DNA of 64,000 nucleotides from Ampullaceana balthica (lineage: Eukaryota > Mollusca > Gastropoda > Lymnaeidae): positions 1-64,000 of the forward strand of contig CALYLW010000424.1 in NCBI GenBank assembly GCA_944989445.1. The letters run 5' to 3'. A model generated the notes under the pieces. The model ran no database searches. It was given only the letters and a program-made list of their open reading frames with translations, and was not told the origin of the DNA. Shown in pieces: positions 9,774 to 22,600 of this stretch (its first letter is position 1; every line of letters begins with the position of its first letter). The translations under genes were made by a program, and so were the position numbers.

Positions 9774-12116
9774 CTAATGTGACTTATGGTGCTGCATGGA
9801 TTTGCTAATGGCTTTGTAGTCTGGTTGATACGCGTTGAGGTTAAGCTTCATGCAGGCGTTTAAACTTCCATTATTTAACAGTGATCGGTGGTTGTTCTTT
9901 GTGTTCTTTAGCTGTGAGAAAGACTGCTCGCATGCATACGTAGAGCCAAACATTATCAGTACATGCTGCAGTGTGTGGCATGTAGAACAAATCCAAAATA
10001 GAGCTGCCAGATTCATTACTGGAGAATATTCAAAACTGGCTAGAATAACACCATTAGTTAAATCATTAAACCTTGAAACACTAGAGGATAGAAGAACCAA
10101 GAGTAAAGTGGTAATAATACATAACGCAATGAATTATAATTTAGAAATACACCACAATCATAAATTAATACAACCCTCAGGTAGACATAAGGATAAAACA
10201 CCTTCCTATTCCACATGCAAGAACAAACTCATACAAATTCTCGTTCTACCCGTCCGGAATTCGGGCGTGGATGGGTTGCCTGAAGAAACCAGAAAAAACA
10301 ACACTTTATCAAAATGTAAGACTCTAATAAGAATGCAGGACTAGACACAAACCATAGATTAGAGTAGGACGCAATAATCTTCTGTATAGAGGGAACGTTA
10401 ATAACAGATAAGATAAGATAAGATGTGACGGGTAGCACGTTCCAAATTTTGACAATCAGCTTGTCTGCGTGTTGAAGTTTTTTTTCCATTTCTGCCCATT
10501 TGTGTTGGTTCACCAACTCTGCTTGCTGTCATACAAGGCTTTCCAAATCTTCATTCAGTGACTTGAACTTATTCCTCCAAATATCTGAGGCCTTCAGGTC
10601 AGCAGCTTGGATCTCAAAATCTCTAACGGAGACTCCGGGGATGCAACTCAGGTCAGTGCTGTCTACTGCACACTCGTGTGGATGGGTGATGAACTAAAAA
10701 AGACGGGTGTGCTCGCGAAATTCTCCAAAGCGCGTTTTAAATGACTGCATGAGATTGGACGTGAAGCCTGCTAGCTGCTGAATATTAATATGTTCAACAG
10801 GATCACTTGATTTGCACATATCTTTGAACTCTCCCAGTTTTTAAAAGTGTAGTAAACGACCTGTTCCAATGTCGGCGATGAAGAGTTCTAGCTTATTTTC
10901 AAATGCAAACACTGCTTGTTGCAGGGATAAGATTGTATTTCCAACGCTTTGCATTTTCGCATTAAGCTGATTTAGATGTTAAATCATGTCTACGAGATAA
11001 TAAAACTTCAGGAGCAATTCAGTGTCAGCTAACTTGGGATGCTCGATATTTTTCATTTCAAGAAAAGTCCTGATTTCGCTGAGACAAGCCACAAATCGGC
11101 TGAGCACTTTCCCCATTGACAACCAACGCACGTTGCTGTGCAGAAGCAGACAAGGATAATTATTCCCAAACTCATTAAGAAGTGTTTTAAACTGGAGATC
11201 ATTTAATGCTCGGACAACCAGCGACATCACCCCACCAAGCTGCTCGCCACACATCTGAGCACAAAGCGCCTCCTGATGTAGGATGCAATGAAAGCTTAAG
11301 ATGCGTCTGTTTTCATGCTAACAAAGAAGAGCGACAAATCCTCTGTTTTCCCCACGATGCACGGAGTACCATGAGTGCACACCGAAACAAGTTTATCTAT
11401 CGGTAAATTTTTTCTTTAGCGAACTCAGTGAAGGACTCAATAAATCCTGCCCTCTTGTTGTGCCCTTCATAGACAAAACAGCAAGACTTTCCTCATGTAT
11501 GTTTCACCGACAACATGCCTTGCAACCACGCTGAACTGGGATAAATCACTGACGTCTGTTGACTCATCCAAAGAGAGACAGAAAAACGGTACCGCATTTA
11601 TGTTCTTCACTGCATTTCCTCAATTTGATTTGATATCACGATGCTACGATCGTGAACAGTACTTGCGGACAGAGGCATTTCTTTTATCCGTTTAATTATT
11701 TTGTCCTTATTGGAAAAGTCATCAAAAAGTTCATTGGCAACATCCAGAATGAATGCTTTGGCATATTTCCCATCTGTGAATGGCTTTCCGTTTGTCAAAA
11801 TAGCTAAAGCGCCAGCAAAGCTAGCCGAATTCCAGTCACCTTGTTGAGTCCAAACACGGATTTGCTGCTGAACAGCTTGCACTCTTGATAGAAATTCTTG
11901 ACATGCTTTCTTTCTACTGTCTCCCGCGTGATGTTTCAATGCAAATGTAGAATGGCGTGTCTCGAAGTGTCGCTTTACATTTTACCGTTTCATAGACTTA
12001 ATTTTATCACTGCATATTAAACACACCGCAGAACCCGATCTCTCCAAACAGACAAATTCCTCCGTCCATTCCTGCTGAAAAGTACGATACTCATCGTCTT
12101 TCTTGCTTTTAGCCAT
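9774..12116 (-). pseudogene. hAT transposase, GTF2IRD2-like, disrupted
   Basis: From ATG at 12116 the protein opens with a BED-type zinc finger (CLICSDKI ... HFETRH). A TAA at 11984-11982 sits between the cysteine and histidine pairs. The body continues at 11939-11607 (WNSASFAGALAILTNGKPFT, KIIKRIKEMPLSASTVHDRS), 11254-10979 (LHSNVRWLSMGKVLSRF), about 10700-10430, and after the LINE insertion at 9970-9774 (FGSTYACEQSFSQLK), the C-terminal dimerisation motif. This family is the hAT group that gave rise to vertebrate GTF2IRD2. The early stop plus the insertion make it inactive. Confidence 0.8.
9972..10425 (+). mobile_element. LINE 3' end (CR1/jockey-like) with (GATAA)n tail, copy 1
   Basis: A truncated LINE inserted inside the hAT transposase. 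It codes for the extreme RT C-terminus (IQNRAARFITGEYS, SLNLETLEDRRTKSK), then a 3' UTR with AATCTTCTGTATAGAGGGA and a tail of AGATAAGATAAG. The same 3' end is found at 25870-26325 (+), 58235-58320 (- , as a SINE tail) and 63715-63835 (-). Heavy 5' truncation is normal for LINEs. Confidence 0.8.
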
Positions 12117-13459
12117 CTTGTCAAAAAGGTTTCTAAAATTAGTTAGCTTAGAACGCGATTAAAATGAAAGTTTACTTTTTGATCCGACGACAATCTGTTG
12201 TGCGGACCCTTTTAGACATGCAAACATCGTCTGCTATTTTCGAAAGCAATATACACCTACCCCACTTGAACAATGTATTTTTTCCGGTTCGTTTTTAAAA
12301 AAAATTGAGATGCATTTTCTGTTTTTGTCTAGGTGAAAAAGTTATTAAAATGTATCTGTGGTTTTTGTTTGAATATTTCTAGGCCTAACATGGTACATTG
12401 TATACCCTTATAATATTCCACGAAACACAACTATACCAAAAGAGTATATCGATATGTACTATTAGAATTAGTATAAGAATTTTTTTGTTTAAGTATTTAA
12501 CTCCTAGATGATATAAATTAGATTACTATATATTGTATAGAATATGCTGCTACCATATGTGTGGAACGTTGGTACTGGTTGGTAAATAATATAGCTTCAC
12601 TTGTGGTATATAAATTAGTTACAACTTGTACTCGTCTTCTCTCTCGTACTTAAATCTCAAATACAAAGACTTCTGGTACAACTTCTGGACTTTATTGAGA
12701 AATAGTTTGACTCTAAATTAACACTAATCACTTCAGTCGCTCTACCTCTCAATGTCTCTACATCCAACACAACTCTCCGTACCCCTAACCAACACTGTAC
12801 CTCGCGTACCTCCGATTATCCCTCGAGTCCCACAACCAACCACCTTGTCTACCCCTCACAACTGTCCTCCTTAAATGCACGCCCTGTTTGAAGTCCATCA
12901 ATTAATTTGTCCGCCTTCTGAGATCCGTCAATCTTAATCCACCCTAGATTAAGAAGACTTGTTTGCAGGGATGGTTTGACCATGACCCGTGCGTTGTCTT
13001 TGATCTCTGCAACAACTCTGGTGGACACTCCGACCACTCGCAACTAGTACCCCCAGGCCACAAGTTCCGTGGCTGGCATTTTGATATTCCCAATCCAACA
13101 GACTCTACGTTTTGCACATCAAACCCTCCTCGCTCACCAGAAAACGGCTGCCCCTTTTATCTCACTTCTAATGACACGCCACGACCGCTTGCTTGGTCTG
13201 AATGCTAATCTCCGCACTACTCACAACAATTAAACCGCCACAGGACCTCCACAATATATATTTATTTATAAATAGATTTGCAACGAAATAATTATTACTG
13301 ATTGGTTGGTGGGTTAATGGTATCGATCGGATGATTTTAATTTGAAAAAAATAAAATAATGCAGGATAAAAGCGATACTAGTTTAACTCATAAATAAAAT
13401 AAGCGCAGTCATCATGAAGGATATTAGATACTCTAAAAAAAACCTATCTTTGCCATTAG
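12117..13459. other. Region upstream of locus A, no firm feature
   Basis: This should hold the missing first exon and promoter of locus A if they are close, but I cannot identify them. A TATA-like TTTATAAATAG lies at about 13265. An ATG at 13414 is in frame with the first visible exon, yet a splice acceptor at 13459 better explains the exon start. The C-rich stretch 12720-13200 looks repeat-like but matches nothing else in the window. Confidence 0.4.
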
Positions 13460-13690
13460 GACGATTTAATGTGAAACTCGGGCTGCGAGTTGTCCGTGGC
13501 CCCGACTGGTGTTATGGGGATGTATATCAAGAGGGTTTAGTTGGTACTGTCGTAGTAATTGGAGGACAATGTGGGTCAACAGCACCAGAAAGATATGTCG
13601 GTGTTATCTGGGACTCTGGTGATAAAGCCTACTTCAGAGCTGGCAATGGCAACGCCTTTGATCTTCACACGTTTGATACCATTCAATGTG
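13460..13690 (+). CDS. Locus A exon: first MIB/HERC2 domain
   Basis: Acceptor CCATTAG and donor G|GTGAGT. It encodes LGLRVVRGPDWCYGD, LVGTVVVIGG, VGVIWDSGDKAYFRAG and DLHTFDTIQCG, the complete MIB/HERC2 pattern. The length of 231 nt equals the matching exon of locus B (41669-41439), and in both the acceptor lies exactly seven codons before GLRVVRG, counting the split codon. If translation instead began at ATG 13414, 46 extra bases would be coding; the paralogue argues against this. Confidence 0.8.
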
Positions 13691-16600
13691 GTGAGTTCTT
13701 TTGTACGTGAGACTTGTTCCCTAGTCACGACTTGTTCGTTAGATATGACGTGTTTACTACACACGACTTGTTCCCTACACATGACTTGTTCCTTGGACAC
13801 GACTTGTTCCCAAGACGCGACTTGTTCCCAAGACACGACTTGTTCCCTAGACACGACTTGTTCTTCGTACACCATTTGTTCCCTAGACACTACTTAATCC
13901 AAAGACACGACTTGTTCATAGATCTGCTAAGTTTGATTACATTTTAGATAAGACAAAATGCTAAGATTTTTATATAGTATCCCTTTACTAGCTATTACAC
14001 CAGTTATCTCAGGAATATGTGATGCAAAATTGTCCATAGTCTCCAAAGGCGAACAAAATAAAATAGACCAATATTTTTTCATTAGAAATTTGAGGTGTTA
14101 AGATGAACAAAACTGGGATTTTTTTAAAACGAAAATAAATAAAGCAAAAACTGGTTTTGCCCTCATTATTATGCAAGCAATAAAGAAAGTTTGTAATGAA
14201 ATTGGTAAAATTGGACCAGATTACAAATTATTATTTCAGAAAGCGAAAAAATGAGAGAAAAAAATAACATTGAATCTTTATTGACAACAGGAGTCAAGCA
14301 CGAATTCATTACATGCAAAGAATGTGGAGAAAAAGAAATAGCAGGCATCAGATGGAAGTGTACAATTTGTAATTGTACTGATCTGTGTACTTGGTGTTAC
14401 ATGTACGACAAGCATGACATCACACACACTTTCATCAGATATGAGACAGAATTATCTATTGGGTAAGACGTTTTGAAATATGATTACTCGATCAAAAAAG
14501 TTCAAAATAATTTGAAATGCATAAACAAACTTAGAAAATTAAGGTTGTGATTGTAAATGAACTATATTGTCACGGTCGAAATTAAGTCAACTGGAAAGTT
14601 GCATGGTACTTCATTCTGAATAACCGAAAATGTCTAGTCATGCTGTTCGCTTCTATTTTCCAATCTTAACATGACAGGAAATCCTCTATTCTGCAAGCAA
14701 TTTATAAAAATGTTTCATCCACTCCAGGACTCACAATAATAAACCCCAACACCCTGATACTTTTGTGTGCACCCTTACACATATAAACTAAAACATTTTC
14801 ATTTATTAACTAATCTTTTGATCTCCTCATAAATATATACTTTGCAACATGTGTTACTTTTAAATCGCTCTGACGTAGTCTTTTAAAACACTTAAAAGTT
14901 TGAAGCTTTTTAACATAAATATTTAAATAATTAGATAACCGACACGTTAATTTAAGCTTCGATTATATTGGTAAAAATTTCAAAATCTTTTTGACGAATT
15001 ATAAAAAAAATATATAATTTCATTGAAGGAAACTATAAGCGCAAACAGCTGTGTGTGTAGCTTCTTTACTCTTACCGAGACCAAACCCAGCGTCTTTTAG
15101 TCTCTTGCCTATATTTCTCTGCATGTATAGTGTCAGTTACAGTGGCGTAGCGAGGGGGAGCAGGGGGGGGGGCTATTGCCCCGGGCGGCACTTTTCTAGG
15201 GGCGGCAAATTCCTAGTCGTTAATTAGTTTCTTAAAATGAAAATTTTAAAAGCAAGAGGAGTTTTTTAAAATCGAAATTAAAGAAACGCCAAATAAGAAA
15301 TTAATAAAAGAAATAAAGGAACTATCCAAAAGCGCGTGAACGTTTTAAACCGCCAAAACTTCAAACTCCTTATTGGATATAAATTCTTCTGATAATAATA
15401 CTACTGTAATAAAAAAAGAGGCTCAATTGTTATGGGAACGGGACACTGATGTGGTGATAAACTCATTGATTCTTACAATTTGAAGTCCCGGCCCTGTTGT
15501 AAAATAATCGGGGGGGGGGTGCGGCAAATTCCTCGTTGTTAATTAGCCAAATTTTAAAACGTGAAAATAAATATTAATAAAATAAAAGAAAAGGCAAGGT
15601 AAAAAAAAATAAAAAATGAAGAACTATATTAAAATACGAGAGCGCTTCTAATGCCAAAACTCCTCATTCCATTATAAATCTGAAGTCTTCTGATACTGAT
15701 GTTACTGAGCTGGAAAACATAGGGGCTGAAAGTATGACAATAATGTGCTGGAATATATATTTGATTCAAGTTTGATTGTAACGTAAGTGAACTACTGGGA
15801 AAAAATTGTTGGCGTATTAATATGGCTTAATTTAATTTTATCGTCTTCTGTTTTGTGTCTTAAAATTAAAACAAAATTATGGAAACAATTGCTTATCTAG
15901 TTGAATTAAAACTAGGCACAAATAAATACAAAATTTAAGGGCGGAAGGTGGCAAATTCCTCGTTGTTAATTAAATAATTGTTAAAATGTGAGAATATATT
16001 TTAATAAAAGAAAAGAATAGCCAAGATAACTACTCAATATGTACTCAACATTAACAAATATTTTTGCAAATGGAAAGAATCAGAAATTGGATAAAAAAGA
16101 ATTGACAATTAATAAAGACCGACAGTTAGTTGTTGTAAAAGAAAAAACAAAGTGGCAAGAAATTATTGTTAGAAGATTTGAAATTATTAAATCCTGGGGA
16201 AATTGAATGTGACTTTTTGAGATCACAGAGAGGGCAATACTGTTGCGAATAAAGGCAATATTCTGGAACTATATTCATTAGCTTGCAAAGTACGTTCGAG
16301 CACTCCGAAAACATATTGGAAAAGGGGGTAAAAAACTTGTCATCTAAAATTCAAACTGAGCTCATAGCAATTTTAGGAGATACAGTTCACGAAAAATCAT
16401 CTTTCTTCAATAACAAGATACCAAATATCGTTCCATTGTATTTGATAGCTCTTCATATATTTGACATAAGGATAAAAAAGTCCAGTTGTGTGATATGTAA
16501 AGATTGATAATAAAAAAAGTATACGCTGTAGAATCTTTAAATGATTTCATTCAAGCAAAAGTGAATCTGCTTACGACATTTCTGAAATGATTTTGAATAA

Positions 16601-19600
16601 ATGATGCTCTTAAAATAATGGACTGCTCAGGCCCAACGTGTGTTAATACTTCTTAAGGGCTTGAAAGTATACCATAGTTCAACAAACAATCTCATGTCAA
16701 ACTCGTTCAAACAGTTAAACCTAATTTAACATGATACTCCAACTGAAACGAATTCTCCAACTATTTCAGTACATTTGAGCGTTGTTACGCATTCTTTTCC
16801 AAGTCCATACACTGTTGGAAATACCTAATTGCTTCTACAAGCAAGGCATTCAGACTTCAGGATACAAAATAGTGAATATACCATGGAGCCATTTTGAGGT
16901 TACATTGTAAGCTATAGAACTGAAAGATGCAGACAAAAGGCTCAACACACGAACAGACGCAGGAACTTTGCTAGTCACAATGAAATCGTTTTATTGTCAA
17001 AGTTATATTTAAAAAAACGCCGGAAATTCTTCACAAACGTAAAGTGCTCAACAACAAAAAAATAAATAATTCTTAGCAGTGGCTACTCACAGAAAAACTA
17101 ATGGAATAGAATACTTAAGGGATGCTTTGACATTTGATAAAATTTTATGTGGAGACCTCATCACTTTAATCGAACCTTCCAATCAAAGAACAAGAGAGCA
17201 ATTTTTGGTGATCGTAGCAAATATGTATGCACCATATATATGTAGAATATTAGTTAAGAAGAAATTTGGTTTCTTCATAAGATGAGATTAGTGTATAAAT
17301 TCGTGTGAGGCTTTGGCAGTTATATAGAATTTAGAAGACAAACTTGATTTTCGTACACCAGCAAATCTACTGGACTTTGAAAATTTGTATTCAGATTAGA
17401 GTAGTCAAAGTATCCCACATGACATAGACAGGCAAGTAATATTTTCACCACATAAATAGAAAAAAATGAATTCAAGACTAGGTGGTTTATTTAAGTTTAT
17501 AAAGATATTTAGGCTTGAAGTTACCCTGCCTAAAGTAATATAATTAATTCAAACAATGCTTACAACTGTCTTAAGTAATGCAAGGTGTTAAAAAGGCTTG
17601 TCTAAAATTATTTTAATGAAAAATTAATGACGATTAATTACGAATACACCAAAATTGTCAAATCTATTGCTATTTTGGCTATTGAGAATGCCATGGCTGA
17701 AAACATGAAAGATTGGGCCATGGGGAAAACATAAAACTTTAATTTAATTAAAGAAATAAAGCCTTTTTTAACATCAAAATATATAGTGTTTTACTATTAT
17801 ATCCTAAATAAGATTTTTTCACTTTATAGCGTTAACATATTTTACGGGGGAAGGGGGGGAGGCAAATTGGTTTCTGCCCCGGGTGGCACATACCCACGCT
17901 ACGCCGCTGGTCAGTTATCCTTTCTATCTGTATGTATTCAACTCTCCCAACAGTTTATATCCTGCAAACTAGTAAAGATGACAAATATGTGCATATATAA
18001 TCAAGTGATTTATTACAGAGTAAGAGTTCCCCCTCGTTCAGACAGTCAGCATGACAAACGCTTATCATGTGGCATCTTCAAAGGTGCATTTGTCAGTCGT
18101 GGCCAGGACTGGAATGCGAGTGACCAAGATGGTACGTTTTCTTTTCAATTGTAGGTTGCATTAACCGTTATCTTCTTTTATAGTGTACATGTCATCATCA
18201 CAAATATTTTAGAAAATGAAAAATTTTAACAAATGATTATAATGTTCATGAATACAAAATAGTAAGATTAATAATTAAGTTTGAAATGACAAATTATAAA
18301 ACATCTAATTTTTAATTATTTTTTTTTATAAGAAAAAACGAAACATTTCAGATGTCTCTTTTAGCAAGTGGTAACCAATGATAAAATTTATATTAAATTT
18401 TACTACAATCGGTTAGACTGAAAATATGTTTTAATCTGCTTTTAAAGATCTTCTATAAACAACTCCAATTTGATGTAGAGGCTATACCAGTTACTGGGCG
18501 TACCGAAGCGTCACTAGTGTTGGTATCAACCGGGGCGGTAGCTCAAGGTGTCATCCCTTTACAACTTGACCCATAGAACTCCTCCGAGTATTCCAGTGCA
18601 AAATAACGGGAATATACAGAATTTTACATTTTGGTGTCAACCCTTGTGATGGTGTCGCCCGGTACGGTTACGGTTCGCACCCCACGCAGCCCTCTAGTGA
18701 CACCACAGCTTAGCGTAACTTAATAATTAATTTTGTGACGGTGACCCGTAAAATAGCACACAACAAAAGAGCGCGGATGAAGATTGAAGGCGATTGTTCT
18801 AATAGATGCTAATGTTTCACGATGGACTACCAACCAGGTATAGCGCTCTTATGTTAGCGCCCATTTCTCGTCGCTCGTTCATCGTGCGCTCTTTAATGAC
18901 ATGTGACAAAAATTTAAAGAAGGAAAATGTTCCCAACATATGTCACACAAGTCTTGACAACATGCACAGCTAGAATAAAAGCCATTTTATTTATAATTTA
19001 GCCGGAAACAGATATTATAAATTGCCATTGAGATATTGTAAAGTATATTACATGCATAGTCAGTATATCGGATAATTTTGGCATGTAGTTTTGAAGGTGT
19101 CGCATCGGATTAGTGAAAACAACAAAAACTGGTTTTTATCTAGGCAGACAATTTTTGTATATAGCCATACTTTGCAAACAAAGCATCCTATGATAGCGCC
19201 ATAACTCGTTTAACATAGATCGAACGTTTACACGTTTATAATATAATGTGTTAGTCCTTGTAAAATGTAGAAAAAGAATCTTGAATGCGAATCTGATGAT
19301 GTGTAAAGTAATTTAAATTACAAAGAAAATATTTCGTTTTTATTCTTAGAATCCACCATTTGTATTAATGAAAATAGGTGGACCAGGAAAGAAGGGCCAG
19401 GTTATACAGATTTCCAGGTCTGGGAACATCTTAGTGAAGTGGAGTTCGGGCAATAAATACTCATATCGACTGGGATCGAATGGCAAGGTGGATCTGAAAT
19501 TTACTAGTAGCTGCTACGGTAACTTCTACTACAAGTCTCATCTTCCTATCTTGGGTAATTGCAGTGTTCTTAGTACACTGTTGTAAGGTATTTCTTTTTT

Positions 19601-22600
19601 AATGTCTTTGTATTTCCTGTTAAATATTTTAAAAGAAATTAAATTTATATATCGTAGTTAAATTATCCAGAGTTTAAAACAAAATCATTTCTAAATGATC
19701 AACCAAAAATTAGGTTAAGTATTTTTTTCCATCAATGAATTTATCTTACACAGGTAAACTGAGTGATGAACGAATAGGAATGAATTATTTTCAAAAACCT
19801 CACATATCAGTAGAAAGAAGAAAGTTATGTTGTAATAAAAAGAGGGCATTTGCTGTAACAAAGTCCAAAGTAGTAACAATGTATAAGACATAAAACACAA
19901 CACAACAATCTTATGCAACACATAAATAGTCATAGGGATTGAATACAATTATCGTGATCCAAATACGATGCTGTTTTATATCCAATTTGTGTTTCTATTA
20001 TTATTATTATTTTTTATTTAATGGTTTGTTATTAATTTTTTTAATTTTTTTTTGCAATATGTTAAAAATATAATTTTACCCTACAACGTTTTAACAGTTT
20101 AATATAATTAAAACATTATGATTTGTCATAAGAATCATCGGCACACCTGGTACCAGTAAATATTTTACTACTACCACTACCACCAACACTACTACTACTA
20201 CGACGACTATTACTTCTACTACTACTGCAACTACTGCTACTAGTGCTAATACTATTGCTACTACTTCTACTACTACTAATAATAATAATAATAATTGTAG
20301 CAGCAGTAGTAATAACAAAAAAAGCAATAAATACTTTTACGTTTTAGTCGTCAGCTAACCTCGACGATTCCAAAGGGACTAGCCACAAGAGAACACCTTG
20401 GTACCTTGTCGACTATATGAAGAGAAAAAGCAAAAAGGTAAACTCGCAGCATAAGAAAAGCGCTAACTACAGAAAGGGATTGGATTTAAATCAAGATTAC
20501 AAAACTGTGATAAGGGATCTTGAAGAATTAGAAGGTAAGAGATTATCGTATGTGTAAAAATCTAATTATATTTTGCGATATCCGGTACATATCTTCTTGG
20601 TATAAAAAGTTGGCTATATTGATGCAAAATGGGTTGGCGAGTATTTTGTCCCGATCCCTTAGCACAATGATTATATCGTGAACAAAAGTGAATAAATTGT
20701 TTTGCAGATTTTTACGAGTTAAAGATCTTTGTATTCAGCAATTTTTGCCTACAATTTACTTCGTAATCAGCTCTTTATCTTTCCTGTGAGTATTCTACCA
20801 TATGTGGTTCCTTTGATAACAAATGTTTTGCAGTGCCGATATTAGTCCTGTTAGCATGTTGAAAATACTTTTATATTACCCAACATGATTTTAACATAGA
20901 TGTCATCAGTTTTTTTAAACGCTAACGTGTCGATAGAGATTTTAGGTAACTATGTTTAGTCATGCAACATTGTGTCGAACACATTTTAATTTCTTGTATA
21001 TGGACTATATGGGGATGTAAATCGAGATTTTGATACTTCTGGGTGTTTTGAAGCTTCCTGAGTCGAAAAAAAAACAATTTTGCAATCTATCTGTATGTTT
21101 GTTTGTCTGTGTGAGTGTGAAGACGATAGCTTCAGTAACGTTGCAGTCAGGTTTATGAAAATGCATATATAAGTATTAGATTCTATACGTAGGTTTCTAA
21201 TATCTTTTGCGTTATTTCCGGCAACAAGTGCTACTTACCCCGATCCCATTTTAGGTGATATGCAAACCTTAACAGCTTTTTTACGAAGAGAGACAATGTA
21301 GTGTAAAAACTCTTGTAAATGGTAATGTCTGTGTAGTTCACTTTTCAAACAATAATTATTTATTTTTAAAATGTAGTATCCAACAAGAAGTCATCCTCAG
21401 TAAAGAAAAGTTGCTATAAGATAGGAGAAAAAGCCACAATTAATGTTGGATTATCATCGACCAGGAAACTTGAGGATGGACATGGAGGGTTTCCAGAGGA
21501 TATGCTGCTGGTATATATAATATGTTAATATATATCAAAGACATATTGTATGTCTTCAATTTTTTATAAGCTTTTAGCTGTTATAATTTTTTTTTAATGT
21601 TTTAAATATTTTTGCCATTTATTAGTCTTATTATTAATAATTAAACATTTAGTTTTAACTTGCAAGTTTTGAACGCCTTTCGTCCGTTTTAATATTAAAT
21701 GATTAATTTTTTCTTCGAGTTCTTTGCGCTCTGTAAAATACCATACTTCGTTCTACATATTTTAAAAGTCATTTTAATGTACTTCATATTTATTAATATT
21801 AATTAACTTTATTTAATGTCAACATTCTTACTGGCAATCAGAATTTGACTGGAACAATCGTAATGTATTCTACCTATAAAAATGCCAAATGGCTCATCGC
21901 TAAAATTCGCCTATTTTTATCTAGATATCATTTTTTTTTCAAATATACATTGTGTCTCTTCGAGATATATTTGGAACAATATGAAACTAATTCTATTTTT
22001 TGGTAAAACTTTTGGGGGTTGGTCACAAAAGTACAATTATTGGTGATCGCAAATTACCAATTAAACACAAAAATTGCTTTTTGAACTACATCTAAATGAG
22101 GTATATTTTATCCATTATTTACACAAATTGCCATGTAGAAATGAAAAAATGTATAAGGTATAGATAAACATATGATACAGAATAGACATCTAATTGTAAT
22201 TGAATTACATTAAGACGGACATTTGTACCATCCCTCAGTTAAAGTAAAATAGTCTTTAAAAGATAAATATAGTTTGCATTAAAATGTATCGTTACAAATA
22301 AAAGGCAAAGACGTACTGACTGATTGACTGACTGACTCATAACTAATCCTACAAATTTCCGAGTAGGCTAAGTAGAAGCATGTAACTTTAGGAAATCGCA
22401 GCTTAAATGGAACATTGGTCTGGTCTACAATTGAATAGTTTTTTTCTTTCTGCTGTAAAAATAATACTTATAAAAATCTATTTTGAAAATATTTTTTTTA
22501 AAAAGATTTTTAATTCTTTACTTAACATATATAGTCTTTATATTCTGGGAGAATATGTCATGTCTCGATTATTAAAAAGCCATGTATTAAAATGGTTTTG

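Larger units (their letters stand above)
9552..12180 (-). mobile_element. hAT transposon remnant (GTF2IRD2-like), interrupted by a LINE end
   Basis: The left end CAAGGGTCGGGAAACTTTTT resembles hAT terminal repeats; the right terminal repeat could not be located, so the right limit is approximate. The minus strand codes for a transposase from ATG at 12116 to a stop at about 9774, split by an inserted LINE 3' end (about 9972-10425) and carrying premature stops. Confidence 0.75.

Noticed and set aside
13559..13947. Frames rich in Cys/Ser/Thr or in HDLFPR repeats
   Set aside because: Translations of the 18-bp intronic minisatellite. The open frames come from the repeat unit being a multiple of three.
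19350..19377. Alternative acceptor at 19349 for the second MIB/HERC2 exon
   Set aside because: It would shift the frame against the previous exon; the acceptor at 19377 keeps frame and matches the 177-nt exon of locus B.
20091..20327. Long antisense hydrophobic frame over the trinucleotide tract
   Set aside because: It is a direct product of (ACT)n simple sequence inside an intron; no protein family resemblance.
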